Shown: positions 1-7,241, counted from the first letter of the stretch. The stretch is DNA of 33,735 nt from Clostridia bacterium (GCA_017394205.1 JAFOPS010000001.1:1-33735); one strand, 5' to 3'. Program-made: numbers and translations. The notes: a model not told the origin generated them from the sequence alone.

Positions 1-306
1 ATATGTCAAGAATTCCGCGATCGCCTGTTCTGTCGCTTTATTGATGTTGAAGCAGATCGTTTGAAGATATTGATCCTCCGGAACCCAAAAATAGTGTATC
101 ATTCCCTGCACTTCGCTTTCATGCTCAAACAACAGCATGTGTTCTGTATCCCGTACAAATGCCTTCGCAGAACGTTCTGAGAACTCCACCTTTGTCTTGA
201 TCCCATCACAGTACGTCGGATACCCGGACTTCGTCAAATCCGTCGCCAACTCATAGATAAAATCAGTATACCTTTCGAATTCGGTTTTTGAACAAGAACG
301 CAGCAC
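1..306 (-). CDS. GNAT-like N-acetyltransferase, C-terminus cut by window edge
   Basis: An open frame reads leftwards from a GTG at 306 to the window edge without a stop (102 codons). The start is supported by GGAGGT at 313-318, six bases upstream. The visible part has the alternating hydrophobic/acidic pattern of the N-terminal half of a GNAT protein, including LLFEHESEVQGMIHYFWVP, where GNAT strands 2 and 3 would lie. The acetyl-CoA-binding motif would fall beyond the edge, so the family call is inference. The frame is clearly less GC-rich than the rest of the window and uses many A/T-ending codons, which would fit recent acquisition. It could also be an uncharacterised protein of another family. 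Confidence 0.55.
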   Translation of the reverse strand, partial: MLRSCSKTEFERYTDFIYELATDLTKSGYPTYCDGIKTKVEFSERSAKAFVRDTEHMLLFEHESEVQGMIHYFWVPEDQYLQTICFNINKATEQAIAEFLTY

Positions 307-455
307 GCTATTACCTCCCCATATTCCGATTTGTTTCCACCGTTTTACCGTTGGAGGCCGGCGTAGTCCATTCCATTAAATGATACCAGCCGATTTTCCT
401 GTCCGAAGGAGGCCCTTCCTTACGAAGCGCCCCCCGTCAAAGCGGTTTTTCTGTT

Positions 456-986
456 TTACCCGATTTCCCGTTGTGCTACCACGACGGTATACGCGCCGGC
501 GTCGTAAGTGACGCCGGTCTCCCGAAAGCCGTTCTTTTTCCAGAAGTGTTCGCTTTGGGGATTCCCCTTCGCCCAGCCCAGGCGGATGCTCCGGAAGCCC
601 TGCCTCTGCAGCGCCGCGGCGAGCTCCCGGACGACGGCCGTGCCCGCGCCCGCGCCCTGAAGGGATCTTTCCATCATGAAAAATCCGATGAACGCCGTCT
701 GATCGTTGGGATATCCCAAAATCAGATCCAGCACGGCCGCCAGCCGCTCCCCGCAAAAATAGCCCAGATAATACTTGTCCTCCGGACCTTTTCCCGGCGG
801 GAGCGCCGCCATATCTCCGCGAAGGCTCTCAGGCGTAGGCTCCGGCGGACAATGCCGGTAATAGAGCGGATTTCCCCGGCAGAGCGCCAGAAGCGCCTTC
901 CCGTCCGCCTCCTCCAGTCGCCGGACCGTATAGGCTTCGGACAGGGACGCGGGCGAAAACGGCTCTTTTCTGTCCGCTGCGTTCAT
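456..986 (-). CDS. GNAT family N-acetyltransferase
   Basis: This 176-residue protein is of normal GNAT length. The fold signature is clear: a hydrophobic strand (LAAVLDLILGYP), then FIGFFMMERSLQGAGAGTAVV, whose Q-G-A-G-A-G-T part is the acetyl-CoA pyrophosphate loop (Q/RxxGxG/A), then the late helix and strand with W-K-K-N-G-F-R-E, the usual FYxKxGF element. It would transfer an acetyl group from acetyl-CoA to an amine; the substrate cannot be read from sequence. It is the last gene of the minus-strand operon that begins at 5088, and its ATG overlaps the stop of the preceding small membrane protein in an ATGA (983-986). No strong terminator is visible in the 149 bases downstream, only a weak hairpin around 407-425. 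Confidence 0.85.
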   Translation of the reverse strand: MNAADRKEPFSPASLSEAYTVRRLEEADGKALLALCRGNPLYYRHCPPEPTPESLRGDMAALPPGKGPEDKYYLGYFCGERLAAVLDLILGYPNDQTAFIGFFMMERSLQGAGAGTAVVRELAAALQRQGFRSIRLGWAKGNPQSEHFWKKNGFRETGVTYDAGAYTVVVAQREIG

Positions 987-1180
987 TTCTTTCCGCCCCA
1001 GCGCTCCCGATACTGTTCTCCCCGGCCCAGCAGGGCAAAGATCAGCACGCAGGCGATGATCCCCAGCCAGAAAAAGGCGTCCAGCCCGGTAAATTTCTTC
1101 AAAATGCTGCCCAGCAGGGCCGCCGCCACCGCCAAAAGCAGGCGGGTGGTCTTGTCGACCTTTGCATTGTAAAACTTCAT
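983..1180 (-). CDS. small membrane protein, 65 residues, unknown function
   Basis: The protein has a basic N-terminus (MKFYNAKVDKTTR) followed by two hydrophobic segments at about residues 13-28 and 35-52 and a basic tail (REQ/RERWGGKK type). It has the shape of a two-pass inner-membrane protein. I do not recognise a family. It is real by context: its ATG overlaps the nitroreductase stop in ATGA (1177-1180) and its stop overlaps the next start in ATGA (983-986), so it lies inside a translationally coupled run. Confidence 0.65.
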   Translation of the reverse strand: MKFYNAKVDKTTRLLLAVAAALLGSILKKFTGLDAFFWLGIIACVLIFALLGRGEQYRERWGGKK

Positions 1181-1689
1181 AGATACTTCACCGTCTCTTC
1201 CTGTGATTTCCGGCTGGCGTGCATGGGGCTGGGCAGGCAGTCCGCCGCGGGATAACCCATAGGCAAAAGCGCGAAGGGCTCGATCCCCGCGGGCAGGTCG
1301 AAGGCCTTCTTCACCGCCTCGGTGTCGAACCAGCAGACCCAGGTGGTGCCCAGTCCCAGCTCCTGCGCCTGCAGCATCATCTGGGTGGTGACGATCGAGC
1401 AGTCCATCTCGGTGGAATTGCGGCCGTTGAAGGGGTTGACCCAGCCCGCGCCCGTATCGCCGCAGATCAAAAGCACCACCGGCGCGTTAAAGGCGCAGCG
1501 GGTGATCCCGCGGATCTTTTCGACCGCCTCGCCGCTCTTCAAAACAAAGATGCGCTGGGGCTGCATGTTTTTCGCCGTGGGGGCGCAGGCGCCCGCCTGC
1601 AGGACGGTCTCCAGCTTTTCCTCTTCCACGGGCGTTTCGGCGAATTTCCGAACCGAATACCGCGCCCTTGCCAATTCCAAAAATTTCAT
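1177..1689 (-). CDS. nitroreductase family protein (FMN-dependent oxidoreductase)
   Basis: This 170-residue protein opens with MKFLELARARYSVRKF, the nitroreductase N-terminus in which R-x-S-x-R contacts the FMN phosphate. It continues with APTAKNMQPQRIFV (FMN/isoalloxazine loop) and a late G-L-G-T-T-W-V-C-W segment, the conserved GLGTcW region. Members reduce nitro-compounds, quinones or flavins with NAD(P)H; the substrate here is unknown. The frame stays open far upstream, but the start at 1689 is preferred because it gives the family N-terminus and overlaps the ruvX stop in ATGA (1686-1689). The length is slightly short of the usual 180-220, typical of the smaller clostridial members. Confidence 0.9.
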   Translation of the reverse strand: MKFLELARARYSVRKFAETPVEEEKLETVLQAGACAPTAKNMQPQRIFVLKSGEAVEKIRGITRCAFNAPVVLLICGDTGAGWVNPFNGRNSTEMDCSIVTTQMMLQAQELGLGTTWVCWFDTEAVKKAFDLPAGIEPFALLPMGYPAADCLPSPMHASRKSQEETVKYL

Positions 1690-2156
1690 ATTTCCTGCTC
1701 CTCTCCGCGGCTTTGCCGCGCTTCTTCCTGCTTGTGTGACTGCCAGTGATCCAGATAGCTTTGCAGGATCACCTGCGCCGCCACGGCGTCCACACGGGCG
1801 CGCTGTTTTCCGCGCTTTTTCCCGGCGTCGCTGAGGATCCGGTTGGCTGTGACGCTGGAGCCTCTTTCGTCCCAAAGGACGGTCTCGACTCCCGCCTGCT
1901 CCTGCAAAAGCGACGCGAACGCCCGGCACTCCCGGGCCTTTTCGCCCTCGGTGCCGTTCATGTTCAGGGGCAGACCCACCACCACGCGCTCCGGCTTTTC
2001 CTCCCGGATCATGCCGCAGATGCGTTCGATCAGCTCCGCCCGGCTGCGGGCCGTGACCGTCACGCTCCGCCCTGCCAGAAATCCGCTGAGGTCGGATACG
2101 CAGACGCCCGTCCGCACCTTTCCCAGGTCGATGCCCATCATTTTCACAGGCGGCAC
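1686..2156 (-). CDS. ruvX: Holliday-junction resolvase-like protein RuvX/YqgF
   Basis: This 156-residue protein has the RNase H-like fold signatures of YqgF/RuvX: GIDLGKVRTGVCVSD near residue 8 with the first metal Asp at 10, VVVGLPLNMNGTEG at 58-71, WDER with Asp96, and ARVDAVAAQVILQSYLD with Asp123. The family acts as a nuclease in 16S rRNA 5' processing in E. coli and was proposed to resolve recombination junctions. The start is uncertain: GTG at 2156 has AAGGA six bases upstream, but the ATG at 2141 just before the conserved core is also possible. It overlaps the DUF3842 stop by 13 bases and is coupled to the nitroreductase by ATGA. Confidence 0.92.
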   Translation of the reverse strand: MPPVKMMGIDLGKVRTGVCVSDLSGFLAGRSVTVTARSRAELIERICGMIREEKPERVVVGLPLNMNGTEGEKARECRAFASLLQEQAGVETVLWDERGSSVTANRILSDAGKKRGKQRARVDAVAAQVILQSYLDHWQSHKQEEARQSRGEEQEI

Positions 2157-2569
2157 GTCCTTTCCTTCAGCACGGCGCCCAGCTTGTCCATGGCGTCGTC
2201 CAGCAGCGCGCCCATGGCGGGCTCACCCACGCCGGCCACCAGCGTTTCGCACCGGCCCGCCGGGATCAGGATGCGAACGGCGCCGCTCTGTCCCACGGCC
2301 TTTGCCATTGCGGGAGTCACCTCGCCCAGCAGAGCGTCGGCGATGACGACGCCGATGGGGCCGATGATGACGTCGGCCCTGCGGCAGGCCGTCACCACGG
2401 CGTTTTCCCCGGTGGCGGCCCGCTGTGCGCCGCCCTTGAGCATGCTTTCGGTGGCGATGCTGTTGGTACCCACGGCCAAAAGCTCCTCCTGCGGGAATCG
2501 CTCCAGCACCGTTTTCACGATCTGGCGGCCCATGCGGCCGCCCTGTCCGTCGATCACGAGAATGGTCAT
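2144..2569 (-). CDS. DUF3842 family protein
   Basis: This 141-residue protein matches DUF3842, a family I know mainly from Clostridia. It begins MTILVIDGQGGRMGRQIVK, which looks like a glycine-rich nucleotide-binding loop after the first strand, then has VGTNSIATESMLKGGA, ATGENAVV and ADVIIGPIGVVIADALLGE, the family's most conserved stretches. The fold looks Rossmann-like; biochemical function is unknown. It starts in an ATGA overlap with the serine hydrolase (2566-2569), and its stop lies inside the first codons of ruvX, so the three are made together. Confidence 0.88.
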   Translation of the reverse strand: MTILVIDGQGGRMGRQIVKTVLERFPQEELLAVGTNSIATESMLKGGAQRAATGENAVVTACRRADVIIGPIGVVIADALLGEVTPAMAKAVGQSGAVRILIPAGRCETLVAGVGEPAMGALLDDAMDKLGAVLKERTCRL

Positions 2570-3366
2570 GCTTCTTCCTCCTCCGGCGCGCCGCCCTGTG
2601 CGTCAAACAGGGCCTTCGTGCTCTCGCCGATCAGCAGATTCATCCGTCCCTCGCTGCCCGGCTCCAGCTTCCAGTTGCAGAAGCAGACGATAAAGGGCCG
2701 CTTGGCGAACACGATGCCCACGTCATGGGTGATGCCCTCGTCCTCGCCGGTCTTGTGCGCTGCCGCGCCCTCGCCCAGAAGCAGCGGCATTTTGTTCGTG
2801 CATTGCTGGGCCAAAAGCATCTCCATCATCTCTTTCGACGCCTGCCGGCTCACCAGCTCGCCCTTCCAGATCATCTCCAGCAGCTTTCCGATCCCCGCCG
2901 CCGAGACGAAATTCATTTTTTCCCGATAGCCAGGGCGCCTGTCAAACAGCTTGCGGCTGATGGACACGCCCTCCAGCCCCAGTCGGCGGTTGTTTTCCTG
3001 AATGCTCTCGATGCCCAGCAGGTCGATGAGCAGGTTGGTGGCCATGTTGTCCGAAATGGTGATCATCAGCCAGCACAGATCCACCGGTGTGACCTCCATT
3101 CCCGCATGCATCAGCGTCAAAACGCCGCAAATGGGGACGCGGTCCTCGTCCTTCACCGTCAGCTTAAGATCCCGGTCCAGCTCGCCCGTCTCAAAGCGGC
3201 GGAACAGCTCCGCCATCACCGTGAGCTTGATGACGCTGGCGGCGCACATGGGCTCTTCCGCGTTGTAATCCCAGGTCTCTCCGGTGGTGAGATCCCGGAA
3301 CCAGACCGACGTATGCCCGGGAAAGTCCCGGATCTTTTGCAAAACAGCTTCTTTTACAGCTTCCAT
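2566..3366 (-). CDS. class A beta-lactamase-like serine hydrolase
   Basis: This 266-residue protein has the three penicilloyl serine transferase motifs in order: SVIK at 44-47 (nucleophile Ser44, Lys47), SDN at 105-107 and KTG at 205-207, with spacing close to class A beta-lactamases. The ExxLN loop that supplies the deacylating glutamate is not recognisable between SDN and KTG; the aligned stretch reads FDRRPGYREKMNF. No signal peptide is present, since the chain starts MEAVKEAVLQKIRDF. It is therefore unlikely to be a secreted drug-resistance enzyme and more likely a cytoplasmic esterase- or peptidase-like relative. It lies 27 bases after ispE and overlaps DUF3842 by ATGA. Confidence 0.85.
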   Translation of the reverse strand: MEAVKEAVLQKIRDFPGHTSVWFRDLTTGETWDYNAEEPMCAASVIKLTVMAELFRRFETGELDRDLKLTVKDEDRVPICGVLTLMHAGMEVTPVDLCWLMITISDNMATNLLIDLLGIESIQENNRRLGLEGVSISRKLFDRRPGYREKMNFVSAAGIGKLLEMIWKGELVSRQASKEMMEMLLAQQCTNKMPLLLGEGAAAHKTGEDEGITHDVGIVFAKRPFIVCFCNWKLEPGSEGRMNLLIGESTKALFDAQGGAPEEEEA

Positions 3367-3392
3367 GTTCTTTTCCTCCGTACCACAGTCTG

Positions 3393-4259
3393 TTACAGAC
3401 CGGCCAGCGGCCGGGTCACCGTGACGAATCGCAGCTGTCCCCGCAGCGCCTCGGCGGCCTGCACCGCCGCCTCTCTCCGGGAAAATATCCCGTAGACGGC
3501 CGAGCCCGAGCCGGTCATCAGCGCGCCCTCGGCCCCCAGCTCCGCAAGGCGTTCCTTCAGCTGTCCGATCACGGGGAACTGTCCCGCAACGGGCCCTTCC
3601 AGCCCGTTATGCAGTTCGCGGCAGACGCCCTTCAGATCGCCGCGGGTCAGCGCCGCCAGCAGCGGCGCGCTTTTTCCCGGGCGGCTCCCTCCGGTCTGGT
3701 CATACAGCGCAAAGGCTGCCTTGGTAGACACCGAAAAGCCTGGCTTTACCAGCACCACGGCGCATTCCGGCAGGGGCGGCAGCGGACGGAGCTTTTCCCC
3801 CACGCCGCCGGCCAGCGCCGTCCCGCCCCGCAGACAAAAGGGCACGTCGGCCCCCAGCGTCAGCGCCGCAGCCGCCAGACGTTCGCCGCTCAGGGGCATG
3901 CCGAACATCCGGTTGAGCAGCCGCAGCACGCAGGCCGCGTCGGTGCTCCCGCCGGCAAGCCCCGCGCCCACGGGAATGTTTTTTTTGATATTCAGATTCA
4001 GCCCTGGATTTTCCAGCCCGGTCTCCCGGAAAAACAGCTCCGCCGCCTTTACCGCCAGGTTGCGCCCGTCGGTGGGAAGATAGGGCAGGCTGCACCGCAG
4101 CGAGATCCCGCCCTGCCGATGCAGGCTCGCCGCCACCAGGTCGCAGAGCTCCACCGTCTGAAACACGGTCTCAAGCTCGTGATAGCCGTCGGCCCGCAGG
4201 CCGCGGACGTCAAGATACAGATTGATTTTGGCATAGGCCTTACCGCTGATCTGCTTCAT
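3393..4259 (-). CDS. ispE: 4-diphosphocytidyl-2-C-methyl-D-erythritol kinase
   Basis: This 288-residue GHMP kinase phosphorylates the 2-hydroxyl of CDP-ME in the non-mevalonate (MEP) isoprenoid pathway. The N-terminus AYAKINLYLDVRGLRADGYH is characteristic, with the catalytic lysine at 11. The ATP loop PVGAGLAGGSTDAA is at 96-109, and LGADVPFCLRGG supplies the catalytic Asp138. The third GHMP motif is LMTGSGSAVYGIF near residue 240. Length is typical. It follows the PHP phosphatase gene after 19 bases and precedes the serine hydrolase, consistent with one transcript. Confidence 0.96.
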   Translation of the reverse strand: MKQISGKAYAKINLYLDVRGLRADGYHELETVFQTVELCDLVAASLHRQGGISLRCSLPYLPTDGRNLAVKAAELFFRETGLENPGLNLNIKKNIPVGAGLAGGSTDAACVLRLLNRMFGMPLSGERLAAAALTLGADVPFCLRGGTALAGGVGEKLRPLPPLPECAVVLVKPGFSVSTKAAFALYDQTGGSRPGKSAPLLAALTRGDLKGVCRELHNGLEGPVAGQFPVIGQLKERLAELGAEGALMTGSGSAVYGIFSRREAAVQAAEALRGQLRFVTVTRPLAGL

Positions 4260-4278
4260 AAATCCGCTCCGTTTCCCT

Positions 4279-5088
4279 TCAGCGAATGGAGATCTGCTCC
4301 GGCCGTCTGCCGCGATAGACCGTCACGCTGTCAAATCCGCTCCGCAAAAGCTGACGATAGGCCGCCTCGATCCCGGTGCCCACGTCCCGGCCCCGATGCG
4401 CGTCTGAGCCCACGGAGATCCGCCGCCCGCCGGATTGCCGATAGGCGTCCAGCAGCCACGCTTCGCCGCCGGGTCGGCCCAGCCACCGCCGCACGCCGCT
4501 GGTGTTGATCTCCAGCGCCTTGCCGCTTTGCGCCAGCCTCTTCAAAAAGGGCAGCATCCGCTCCTTCCAGCGGAGCATGCTCCCCTCGGGGACGCTTTTC
4601 TCCATCATTCGCAGCGGATAGTCGAAATGTCCGAACACGTCGAAGTCGCACGCCTCAAGCATTTCCTCCGCCTCGTCGAAAAACTGTGCGTACACCGCGT
4701 CGCACACCGCGAGGGAGGAATAGTCGAAATCCCGATACAGATCCCGCCCCGGCCGCAGGTCGTGCAGGCTCCCGATGACGACGTCAAAGCCGCCCTCCGA
4801 TACGAACCGGCGGCTGCGCTCCGGATCCAGATGGGGCTGGCCGATCTCGATGCCGCACAGCAGCTCCAGCCGGTCCGCCCACGCCGCTTTTGCCAGCTTC
4901 ATTTCTTCCATCCGGCGGGCGTGACGGAGGCCGTAATGCCGCTCTCCGCCCCGGTCGTCATAATCGTAATGCTCCGTCAAGGCAAGGATCCTCACGCCCG
5001 CAGAGGCGGCGCCGCGGCACATCTCGTCGATGTTGGATACGGCGTCAAAGGAAAACCACGAGTGATCGTGACAATCGCAAAGAATCAT
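4279..5088 (-). CDS. PHP-domain phosphatase, histidinol-phosphatase (HisJ)-like
   Basis: This 269-residue protein carries the metal-binding motifs of the PHP superfamily in order: HDH at residues 7-9, TEHYDYD, GIEIG, GSLHD, GHFDY and GSDAHR. This set and length match the HisJ histidinol-phosphatase type, which hydrolyses L-histidinol phosphate at a trinuclear metal site. No other histidine gene is nearby, so a different phosphoester substrate is possible. The ATG at 5088 is chosen over a much longer open frame because GAGG lies seven bases upstream and the protein then begins at the first conserved strand. It is the first gene of the operon; a TATACT on the minus strand at 5129-5134 may be its -10, but no convincing -35 is seen. 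Confidence 0.88.
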   Translation of the reverse strand: MILCDCHDHSWFSFDAVSNIDEMCRGAASAGVRILALTEHYDYDDRGGERHYGLRHARRMEEMKLAKAAWADRLELLCGIEIGQPHLDPERSRRFVSEGGFDVVIGSLHDLRPGRDLYRDFDYSSLAVCDAVYAQFFDEAEEMLEACDFDVFGHFDYPLRMMEKSVPEGSMLRWKERMLPFLKRLAQSGKALEINTSGVRRWLGRPGGEAWLLDAYRQSGGRRISVGSDAHRGRDVGTGIEAAYRQLLRSGFDSVTVYRGRRPEQISIR

Positions 5089-5223
5089 AGCAGGGCCTCG
5101 CTTCAAGTCGGTTTCATCATATGCCGTCAGTATACCACATTTTTTCCGAAAAGTATATTTGTCCTGCATAATTTCCGCAAAAACGGGGAAATTTACAGAT
5201 AAAATCACGTTTGGAGGGTCCTT

Positions 5224-5421
5224 ATGAACAAGATCGCTCTGGCGCTCACCATCATCGGCGGGATCAACTGGGGCCTCATCGCCCTGTTCCGCTTCGATCT
5301 GGTGGCGTGGGTCTTCGGCGGCAGCGCCGCCGTGGGCAGCCGCATCGTCTACGGTCTGGTGGGTCTGGCCGCGCTCTGGTGCATCGGCCTGCTGTTTCAT
5401 TCCGAAGCGCATCCCGCCTGA
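5224..5421 (+). CDS. DUF378 small membrane protein
   Basis: This 65-residue protein begins MNKIALALTIIGGINWGLIA, the DUF378 (YuzA-like) signature with its G-G-I-N-W-G-L motif. A second hydrophobic helix follows around residues 40-57, giving a two-pass membrane protein. Function is unknown for the family. GGAGGG lies five bases before the ATG, and a strong intrinsic terminator follows directly, so it is a single-gene unit divergent from the PHP operon. Confidence 0.88.
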   Translation: MNKIALALTIIGGINWGLIALFRFDLVAWVFGGSAAVGSRIVYGLVGLAALWCIGLLFHSEAHPA

Positions 5422-5429
5422 ACGGGCTC

Positions 5430-5461
5430 CCGCCGCCGGCTCTTGCCCGGCGGCGGCTTTT
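5430..5461 (+). terminator. intrinsic terminator after DUF378
   Basis: A perfect 10-bp stem (5430-5439 with 5447-5456) with a seven-base loop is followed by CTTTT. It separates the DUF378 gene from the reductase gene downstream. Confidence 0.85.
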
Positions 5462-5501
5462 GTGCTACAATAGGAAAAAATCTCCGCAAGGAGGGTTTTC
5501 C

Positions 5502-6236
5502 ATGGGCAAAACCGTTCTGATCACCGGCGCCTCCCGGGGCATCGGCCGCGCCTGCGCCCGCCGCTTTGCCGAAGAGGGCTGGCAGGTGGCCGTCCATTAC
5601 GGCACAAGTGAGCGCGCCGCCCTGTCTCTGCGGGACGAGCTGCGGGAAGCGGGCTGCGACGCCGAGATCTTCCGCGCCGACGTGTCCGACCCCGCCCAGG
5701 CCGAGGCCTGCGTCGCCGCCGTTCTGCGCCGCTATCCCCGCATCGACGCGCTGGTCTGCTGCGCCGGCGTCGCCCAGCAGAAGCTTTTTCCCCAGCTGAC
5801 CGACGCCGATTGGCGAACGATGATCGACACCGACCTGGGGGGCGTCTTTGCCTTTGACCGGGCCGTGCTTCCCGCCATGCTGCGGGAAAAGCGGGGCGTC
5901 ATCGTCAACCTGTCCTCCGTATGGGGCGTCTGCGGCGCCGCCTGCGAGGTCCATTATTCCGCCGCGAAGGCGGGGGTCATCGGCCTGACCAGGGCGCTGG
6001 CCAAGGAGGTCGGGCCCTCCGGGATCCGGGTCAACTGTGTGGCTCCCGGTGTGATCGACACCGATATGTGCGCCGGCTTTTCCGCCGAGACCATGGCCTC
6101 CCTTGCCGCCGACACGCCCCTGGGCCGCATCGGGTCGCCCCGGGACGTGGCCAACGCAGTGTGGTTTCTCTGCTCCGACGACGCCTCCTTCATCACCGGG
6201 CAGGTGCTGGGGGTCGACGGCGGCTTCGGTCAGTGA
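5502..6236 (+). CDS. SDR-family oxidoreductase, FabG-like (3-oxoacyl-ACP reductase type)
   Basis: This 244-residue classical short-chain dehydrogenase has TGASRGIG at 8-15 (NADP(H)-binding loop), a CCAG in place of the usual NNAG, NLSSVWG with the catalytic serine, YSAAK with Tyr and Lys, and VAPGVIDTDM after the active site. The C-terminal SFITGQVLGVDGG is the FabG-type ending. The start at 5502 follows AAGGAGGG and trims a long spurious extension. FabG-like enzymes reduce 3-ketoacyl-ACP, but no fatty-acid genes are near and many relatives reduce other carbonyls, so the exact substrate is open. It stands alone between two terminators. Confidence 0.9.
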   Translation: MGKTVLITGASRGIGRACARRFAEEGWQVAVHYGTSERAALSLRDELREAGCDAEIFRADVSDPAQAEACVAAVLRRYPRIDALVCCAGVAQQKLFPQLTDADWRTMIDTDLGGVFAFDRAVLPAMLREKRGVIVNLSSVWGVCGAACEVHYSAAKAGVIGLTRALAKEVGPSGIRVNCVAPGVIDTDMCAGFSAETMASLAADTPLGRIGSPRDVANAVWFLCSDDASFITGQVLGVDGGFGQ

Positions 6237-6262
6237 CCCTTCTTTCCGCATACGATAAAAAT

Positions 6263-6296
6263 GCCGGAGCGGCTATGCCGCTCCGGCTGATTTTTT
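6263..6296. terminator. bidirectional intrinsic terminator
   Basis: A 10-bp GC-rich stem GCCGGAGCGG / CCGCTCCGGC is flanked by T6 on the plus side and by a run read as CATTTTTATC on the minus side. It sits between the convergent reductase gene and the 6306 gene and can serve both. Confidence 0.85.
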
Positions 6297-6305
6297 CGCT
6301 TCCGC

Positions 6306-6779
6306 TCATTCTTCCGCCTGCTCCGGAAGCTCCGCGGGCTCGTCCTTCGCAAGGCCGTTCTCCTTCTCGGCCCTGGCGATGGCCCGATCCAGGTCCTCCT
6401 TGCGATACCGGGAAAACAGCTCCTGGAACTCCTTCGGGCTCAGATCCTTGACCTGGCACGCCCCGTTCACCCGTTCCCGGTCGACGCTGGCCTCCCACTC
6501 CTCCACCAGACGGTAGTTGTTCTTCCGGCACTCCTCCAGCACGTCGCTCTGGAACACCAGCATTTCTTCGCCCTTCCGGAAAACGCAGGGATAGCAGCGC
6601 ATCTCGCCCCAGCGCTTCGTTTCGATCCACAGGAGATACAGGTCCTTTTCCTCATCCTGCGTCTCGTAATAAAACGCCTTGCGCTGGCTTCCGAAAAAGA
6701 ACTGCCACACCGCCTTGCCCTTGCTTTCCGGCTGGCGCGGCCCTACGATATATCGGCAATAGGTCTTCTTCTTTTCCAT
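6306..6779 (-). CDS. uncharacterised protein, 157 residues
   Basis: I do not recognise this family. The ATG at 6779 is chosen because AAGGAG lies seven bases upstream and a promoter with a short leader sits just before it. The chain is soluble, with no signal peptide or membrane segment. It is rich in aromatic residues in its first half (W-Q-F-F-F-G-S-Q-R-K-A-F-Y-Y-E) and strongly charged in its second half (SRYRKEDLDRAIARAEKENG), ending in a Glu/Pro-rich acidic tail. The pattern suggests a small beta-rich domain followed by helices. It is a one-gene unit with its own promoter and terminator. Confidence 0.7.
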   Translation of the reverse strand: MEKKKTYCRYIVGPRQPESKGKAVWQFFFGSQRKAFYYETQDEEKDLYLLWIETKRWGEMRCYPCVFRKGEEMLVFQSDVLEECRKNNYRLVEEWEASVDRERVNGACQVKDLSPKEFQELFSRYRKEDLDRAIARAEKENGLAKDEPAELPEQAEE

Positions 6780-6810
6780 GATCTCTCTCCTTTGCACGGG
6801 TGCTTCTCTT

Positions 6811-6839
6811 ATTTTAGCCTCCCCGGCGCCGGTTGTAAA
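6811..6839 (-). promoter_or_regulatory. SigA-type promoter of the 157-residue gene
   Basis: On the minus strand TTTACA (6834-6839), a 17-bp spacer and TAAAAT (6811-6816) lie about 30 bases upstream of the ATG at 6779. Confidence 0.7.
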
Positions 6840-6878
6840 CCGAAAATGACGAAAAAGCGAAAATTTTACATCCTGCCC

Positions 6879-6904
6879 GCCGCCCGTCATAACGGGCGGC
6901 TTTT
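6879..6904 (+). terminator. terminator-like hairpin with no plus-strand gene upstream
   Basis: GCCGCCCG (6879-6886) pairs perfectly with CGGGCGGC (6893-6900) over a six-base loop and is followed by TTTTG on the plus strand. No plus-strand gene ends here. On the minus strand it lies upstream of the 6811-6839 promoter and lacks a T run. Confidence 0.5.
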
Positions 6905-6912
6905 GTCCGTAA

Positions 6913-6944
6913 AATAAAAAAGAAAAGGAGCGGTTTCCCGCTCC
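6913..6944 (-). terminator. intrinsic terminator of abrB
   Basis: On the minus strand GGAGCGG-GAAA-CCGCTCC (6927-6944) is followed by TTTTCTTTTTT. It lies directly after the stop of the AbrB-type gene. Confidence 0.9.
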
Positions 6945-6955
6945 GTATGCTGTGC

Positions 6956-7195
6956 TTACAGGCTGAGCTCCCGACGGCAGTTCTCGCAGATCGCTTTGTC
7001 TTTATAGAGAGTGACCTTTCTGGTGCTGCCGCAGAAGACGCATCCGCTTTCGTGCTTCCGCAGGACCACGGAATTGCCCTCGGTATAGATCTCCAGCGCG
7101 TCGCCGCAATCCATATCCAGATTCTTGCGCAGTTCGATGGGCAGCGTGATACGGCCCAGATTGTCGATCCGCCTGACGATACCGGTCGATTTCAT
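6956..7195 (-). CDS. abrB: AbrB-family transition-state regulator with C-terminal zinc ribbon
   Basis: This 79-residue protein begins MKSTGIVRRIDNLGRITLPI, the SpoVT/AbrB swapped-hairpin DNA-binding domain, nearly the same as Bacillus AbrB over its first 45 residues. The C-terminal part has two CxxC pairs (C-V-F-C and C-E-N-C) forming a likely zinc ribbon, the usual arrangement in clostridial AbrB proteins. It would act as a dimer or tetramer on promoters of stationary-phase and sporulation genes. The start at 7195 is preferred because GGAGG at 7204-7208 is its ribosome site; the in-frame ATGs at 7210-7213 overlap that site. It is divergent from spmAB. Confidence 0.9.
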   Translation of the reverse strand: MKSTGIVRRIDNLGRITLPIELRKNLDMDCGDALEIYTEGNSVVLRKHESGCVFCGSTRKVTLYKDKAICENCRRELSL

Positions 7196-7241
7196 AGGTT
7201 TTTCCTCCATCAATATGAAATTATTGCTTCATGTTGTATTT

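Noticed and set aside
1177..1929. Longer nitroreductase with an 80-residue N-terminal extension
   Set aside because: The extension is Arg-rich shadow of ruvX; the family N-terminus and the ATGA overlap place the start at 1689.
5129..5134. Promoter of the PHP-ispE operon
   Set aside because: TATACT is present on the minus strand, but no acceptable -35 lies at 16-18 bp, so it was not listed as a feature.
6956..7195. AbrB with zinc ribbon as a novel fusion
   Set aside because: This arrangement is normal for short clostridial AbrB proteins.
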